Positions 58,752 through 64,000 of a stretch of DNA of 64,000 bases are shown one piece after another. Origin of the DNA: Drosophila pseudoobscura. Lineage: Eukaryota > Arthropoda > Insecta > Diptera > Drosophilidae. The stretch's first letter is position 1. Each line of letters begins with the position of its first letter. The stretch is taken from the NCBI RefSeq assembly GCF_009870125.1, contig NC_046680.1:5580001-5644000 (forward strand), in the 5' to 3' direction. The notes under the pieces are model-generated. The model was not told where the DNA came from and searched no databases. It was given only the letters and a program-made list of their open reading frames with translations. Made by a program: the position numbers and the translations under genes.

Positions 58752-61700
58752 CTTGACGAGTGCTGTAAAAGGAGGAGAGAGGTGTTTGGGTTAGTCCCCA
58801 AAATCGGGTAATGGCAAAGCAAATAAAAATTAGACCCCCTGGTGCCATTGTTTGTCTGATGCTTATAGAGGCGATTGGTTAGAGTGCAAATAATTCGGAA
58901 TGATTTCTTGGAATGGCCGCATTGGCCAGAGGCTGCTTCTCTGGAAACGCTTCGAACATGCAAATCTATTGAATATAGAAGGCGTCGCCGCCAAGTCTCC
59001 GAAATCGGTTTATGTTTGTCTGAATGTAGAAAGAATCATCTGAGGTGATCGCGATGAGCCGCCCGATGGCGGAGCGGAGCCCACTTTGTCATGCATTATT
59101 AATGGCCCTTGGCATATATATCGCGTATGCATACTAATTGGTGTTCATTTTAATTTCGATATTTTACACAGAAGATTTCACAATTTCTCAATCGGCGAAG
59201 ACCACGTCGCTGCTTGTTGGTTTCCCCCTGTCCTCTCCGCTTCTATTCCCGTCTATACACTACATCTTTCTCTACTCTGCTCTTCTGACTATGCAAATCA
59301 GTGCAGCCATGTCACCACAAACTGTTGTTTAACGGGCGATGTACGGCCGCCGGTGGTTGGTCAAAATTTACTCAATAATTGTGCACGACAGGTCGGACGT
59401 ACTATCATGCTCTAAGCCTGAATTGCAATTGGAATTGGTTTCCTCGACTCTATTTGTTTTTTTTTTTGGCACTCAACTTTACGACTGGTGGTGCACTACT
59501 AAACACGGTTGTCACTCACTTCGTTTTTGTCTGATCGTTGGGCTTGGGCGGAGATGGGTTGCGTTGTGGTGCGTACAACGGTGCAGCTTTGATTGCGAGC
59601 TGTTAGCCTCTTTAGCTGACTTTTATACTAAGGAGCTTTAACGGCTCATACACTGAGCGCAATTCCCAGCAGCCAGCCCCGCTCGCTCGGAGCTTTCGCA
59701 TGTGGAACCGGATTTTCAACGATTGACTTAAGGTTTTTTCAGCTGAATTTTTCGGCAAGCAGTCAAACGGTCTGTCTGTTCAGTCCACCAGTTCATAGGG
59801 TGGAATGGAAATGCGAGTTTATCACAGATTTATCTGTCCACTCCCCATGCCTCTGCCCAGATCTCTGGTTTTGTGTTTATTTGATCGTTACTCTTGTTTT
59901 TGTTTTCTTTTTTCTTTTTCTTTTGGCGGCTCTCACGTACAAAATTCGTAGGAAAAACATTGACTTACGTGAAAATTGAAATTTAAATGTTGATTTTGCC
60001 AGTCCGGACCGAGTTCCGAGCTGGAGTTGGACTTGGACAGAGCCGAGCATGGAGAGCGGAGATCTGAGACACTCACTGATCTGGCTTTAGCTGGTTTGGT
60101 CTCTGACTCTGACTTGGTTTAACGATCGCATTTAGTTGTTTCTGGTGCTGGTGCTGTTGTTGTTATTGTGGTTGTGGCTGTTGTTGTTGTTGTTGTTGTT
60201 GTTGTGTTGTAATCACTTTTATGCATTTCCATTTCCCTTTTAATTATCTTTCGGCTCATGGATCGCACGCACAAGTCTAGACCCGACCATATTGCGAAAG
60301 CTTTAGCGCCGATTCATTCCAACTGGTCTAATCAATCGGGATTTACCCCACTGCCTTGGGTGGACATGCTCGTACATACGTACATATGTATGTATTTGTT
60401 GCCGTCTTAGCCATGACTAGGGGGTTTTTCCGCCTTTTTGGCAGATAATATTTAGCTCCAACGGTCGGTCAGCTGTACCGGGGACAAGAGGACGTCTGCT
60501 AATGGATTCGGGACTCGAGCTCAGACTGATAATTCTAGCCGCTTTGGGGGCAACATTAATTAACTATAAAAAAGTAAAAATACACTTTATATTCGTATAA
60601 TTATGTACTTTCGCAGCTTTTATGGCACTATGGCACTGCCAATGACGCAGGCGATTCTAGAAAAAGCGCAATTATCAAGCATATGAAGACGATCTGGCTG
60701 CTGGATCTGGATCTGTGGATTGGCTCAATGGATTACCTAGACAGGCTGCGAAAAGGTTAATAAATCACCTCGACCGGCGTTGACCCGACTCTCCACTGTG
60801 ATATAACATCCGAGCCAATTATACAAACAACTTTCAGCTTGTTTGGCGGCGATTAACATTTAAATTGGGGCATCCTTTGCCCCAAGCGGCAGTCGTCACA
60901 TATATATCGATTTATGCAAATCGAGAGTAATCGGGAAAGGAAAAAAACGGTCAACACACGACATTTCGTTGACGCGAGAGGAGAAGAGACAAAGGGTTGC
61001 TTACCTTGAAACCGCATCGGGGCATCAGCCAGAGAGAGAGACATGGGCATGACAGGGGCATGTTCAAAAGTTCAGGTTCAGGAAAGATGAACAAAATCAA
61101 GTACAATACAGGTAAACAAGAAAGAAAGGCTATCCTCCAACGGATCGAAGCATTGAACTCCCTTCCCAAAACGGAGTCTAAAATATTCTACAGGATTATG
61201 TAGAAAGATGTTGAATAAACATCTCAGATCACACAATTTGGTTGTATTATCTTAAATATTTAAACTTTTGTAATTGTAATTGTATTGAGCACTTTAGTTA
61301 GTTTTCAGAAAACCCAATACCAAGTTTTCAAAATAATAAATACAATTATTATTATTTAGATGCCTGAATAGACACGGAAGCATTTCTCTCTGGGAGCGTT
61401 GCAAGCTCCTGGCCGAAACGTTTCGACCCTCCTCAAGGGTATACAAAGCCACAAGGTACACAGAGCAAGAAGAAGCTGAAGAAATAATGACAACGAAAAG
61501 TTAAATGTACAGATTGAATAAAGCGCAAAATAAATCTTCCACTTGGTACGTGCCCAAGTTTTCATTGTCATTGCGAGCTGCTGCCTGCCACCACACCACA
61601 CAAAAAGCGAGGCGAATCAAACGAAAGCCGCGACCTCAAACAGTCAACACGGCAAAGGTGGCGACAGATGAATGGTAGGAGGAGGGGGAGGAGGATCAGT

Positions 61701-62012
61701 GGGGATTAGATGAGACCAATGTCTGGGACGAGCTTAGGCCGGGCTTGGGCTCTGAGCTCTGGCTCTCCTCTGACAGATAAGGTGAAATGAGGCGAGAATT
61801 CAATTTTCAACTTATTAGTATATTATATAAAAGAAAACAACTGAACTGATAAGTGCAGTGGCAGCATCATCAGCAACAGACCGCACCTCTAGCCTAAAAC
61901 TACGAGTATTTGTATGCATGTATAGTATATGTACACTAGTCCAGCTCTCGGATCTGGCCCTGGGCCTGGGACTGGGCCTGGAACCGAGCTCAATCACAAC
62001 CTAAATCAGAGA
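58752..62012. other. Intergenic region between CSP-type and CD36-type genes
   Basis: About 3.3 kb. It includes the promoter and 5' UTR of the CSP-type gene, a GTT microsatellite near 60178-60206, and TACATATGTA repeats at 60373-60398. Open frames found here (59086-59415, 60997-61203 and others) show no domain. Confidence 0.5.
60178..60206. repeat. GTT trinucleotide microsatellite
   Basis: About eight to nine GTT units in a row. Confidence 0.85.
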
Positions 62013-63764
62013 CTATTTGACAGCCTCATCAGAGACTTGGCCGCATTGCGTAAGGTGGCGATCGGTTGTCGGAAACACCGTTTCAAGGCAGGCGTTTGTG
62101 GTGCCGCGGCCGCAGATCTTGCGATAGAGATCCACGTAACCGAGATCGCCCCAGGCCACACGGATCACTTTGAGGGCGCTCCACAGGGCGAGCAGCAGCA
62201 GCAGAGCCATGCAGGGCGCCTGCACGTGGGGCAGCACCTTCACATTGATCCACATCAGCCTGAGCACGAAGTCGGGCAGCTCACCCATTTCCTGGAAAAC
62301 GTTCAATGGGGTATCAGTGGGAGGGAAATTTCCATGGGGGTTGGAGGCTGTTGACACTTACAAACTCATACCAGAAGGTGGGCAGCAGCATGTTGCTGAA
62401 GCTTTTCAGTCTCCTGCTGTAGGAAGAGAGATTCGGCATGGGTATGTTTGACTGGAAGCGGTACTTCTCGTTGACAGGTATGCCTGTGGTGGGCTCCATC
62501 AGGATGAACGGCTCGTGCTCCTCGGCATTCGGATTGTAGCCTTCGTAGTGCTCGCTCCAGTTGTAGCTGCTGCCATAGAAGTGTGGCGCCGAGAACGCCG
62601 ATGGGGCATCATCTGCAACCGATGCAAAAGCGTGAGAAATAATTCAAAAATGTTCTGAGGGAATCCCCCGATCGACTTACTTATCACACACTTGGAGACG
62701 TCAAACATCCCTTTGTGCAATTTGATGCCGTAGGTAGTGTCCATGCACTTTGGGGGCTCCTGGCCGGGCTGCAGCAGCAGGTATCGGTAGGTGTCGAGGC
62801 CGGCGTAGCGCTCTGGGCGCTGGTAGATGAGGGGCAGGACGCGGCAGGACTCGATGGCCACGACGTTCAGCGGTGTTTCTGGCTGCAGGAAGGGCGGGAA
62901 AAGCGAGTTGTCGTGAGCGCCGCTCACGTTGTAGGGGCAGGCGTCATTGGACCACTCTTCGCTGCGCGGCAGCTGCTCTTTGATGACCTGCTGGCCGTTG
63001 AGGGTCTCGATGCGAAAGAAGTTGTCAATGCCTTGCTCCGGGCCAATGTTCACCGTGTAGACCTCCTCCTTATCCTTGAGAGCCTACGAGTGGAAGCGTA
63101 TAAGAATATGGCCAGATGAGATGGAATCGAACATTGAATCGCTTACATTGTGCAGCGGTCCGCAGTTGGAGGACAGGGCGAAGGGCAGTAGGTTGGATAC
63201 CAGCTGCAGGGAGGGTCGTGTGAACTCCCAGAGGAAGTAGTACACGGAGCCCGTGATGAACAAGTCCTCGAACCTAGTGATGGCATCGAAGCCAAGGACC
63301 GAGAACGGTGCCACGTGCTTGAACTTGGCCGCCGCGCCCAGTAAGACGTTGTTGGGCGAGGTGATGGTCCAGTTGAGGACTTCGGGAGCAACGCTCTCCT
63401 CCGGCAGGAACTCCACATGGCGGTAGCGATTCTTTCGGTACGTCACATTGTTTTCTGTGCGACTGAGGATGTCGTTGTAGCCTACGATTTTGTAGGTGAT
63501 CGGTCCGATCTGGTCCACTTTCAGCCGCTTGTCGCGCCCGCTCTCAAACTCGGCGGCGTTGGTCACGTTGAACAGGTAGCTCTTGAGCTTACCAAACGGA
63601 GAGTTCACCCAGCTGTCCATGGTGGGCATCTCCTGGCGGAAGCGGACATGCTCCCGGGCCACCACTACGCGATAGTCCCAGATGCAGGAAAGCACAAACA
63701 GATAGAGACTCGTCAGGCCGAGAAACACATAGAGAGCTACTCTCAGCTTCTGTCCAGGCTTCAT
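62013..63764 (-). CDS. CG2736: CD36/SR-B family receptor
   Basis: Two-pass membrane receptor of the CD36 family, whose members bind and transfer lipids, lipoproteins or other hydrophobic ligands at the cell surface. Four exons, 63147-63764, 62681-63083, 62362-62612 and 62013-62291, give 516 residues. The N-terminal membrane segment is at about 8-28 (LRVALYVFLGLTSLYLFVLS). The ectodomain has several N-x-S/T glycosylation sites (LFNVTNAAEF, NNVTYRKN, NWTITSP) and the family block VDQIGPITYKIVGY, plus conserved cysteines near KCMDTTYGIKLHKGMFDVSK. The C-terminal membrane segment is MALLLLLALWSALKVIRVAW, followed by a cytosolic tail of about 50 residues. D. melanogaster has two such genes here, CG2736 and emp; I favour CG2736 from gene order only. 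Confidence 0.92.
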
Positions 63765-64000
63765 CTCTTAAGGGAGGTTCAGAGAGGATCTTGGTACCAA
63801 GACGAATAGTCAGATGGAGACAGCAACTGGCCGGAGAAAGAACCACGTCTGTTCGGGAGAAAACACGCGATCCGTTTGACTCGAAATCTAAGCGCTTTGG
63901 ACACTGGCGTTACAATCACTTATCACGACTCTTGGCCAGCGGAACGCAATGAAATGAAAACAAAATATATGAAATCAAAATAACGGAAAGGCTATCAGCT
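63765..64000. other. 5' flank of the CD36-family gene
   Basis: Probable 5' UTR and promoter of the CD36-family gene. No further feature was recognised before the window ends. Confidence 0.5.

Overview
The window is nuclear DNA of a Drosophila-type fly. Intron lengths of about 55-65 bases, GTAAGT/CAG splice sites, long AT-rich intergenic stretches, CA and TACATATGTA microsatellites and the gene content all fit. Several proteins (painless, RpL19, a CG2811-type protein, Jhebp29) match those mapped to polytene bands 60D-60F of D. melanogaster. Sequence divergence and repeat content suggest a species outside the melanogaster group, perhaps the obscura group; that is inference. No bacterial, plasmid or CRISPR content was seen.

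Layout, left to right: painless (TRPA channel, minus, 246-3161); a gene-free stretch holding a large inverted repeat (7797-8555); a fatty acyl-CoA reductase (minus, 8953-15468) with one shared N-terminal half and three complete alternative C-terminal cassettes; about 4.7 kb of 5' flank; a CDV3 homologue (plus, 20201-21341); two tandem gamma-glutamylcyclotransferase-like genes (minus); a small secreted cysteine-rich EGF-like protein (minus); an LHFPL tetraspan (plus); a DNAJC21 homologue (minus); a 1076-residue Ser/Pro-rich protein of unknown function (plus, 31761-35491); about 9 kb with no secure gene; a MID1IP1/Spot14-like gene (minus); a cGAS-like receptor (minus, 50590-52637); a candidate solo LTR; RpL19 (minus); a repeat-rich stretch with a possible small spliced gene; Jhebp29/MAIP1 homologue (plus); a chemosensory-type secreted protein (minus); and a CD36-family receptor (minus).

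The strongest unusual signal is in the cGAS-like receptor. Its last exons are tandemly duplicated, and one duplicated intron has a GC instead of a GT donor. If that GC-AG intron is spliced, all five exons join into one open frame of 515 residues; if not, translation stops at 382. Other signals are the reductase that can swap its C-terminal half, a promoter module (arrays of CGGTATATTT-like elements) at five genes, two of which also share about 140 bases of flanking sequence, and two small candidate genes.

This is a set of independent eukaryotic genes, not an operon. Loose themes are lipid handling (reductase, CD36, MID1IP1-like), ribosome production (RpL19, DNAJC21), sensory function (painless, LHFPL, chemosensory-type protein) and innate immunity (cGAS-like receptor). 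All exon limits were worked out by eye from splice sites, reading phase and protein continuity. UTR limits are mostly unknown.
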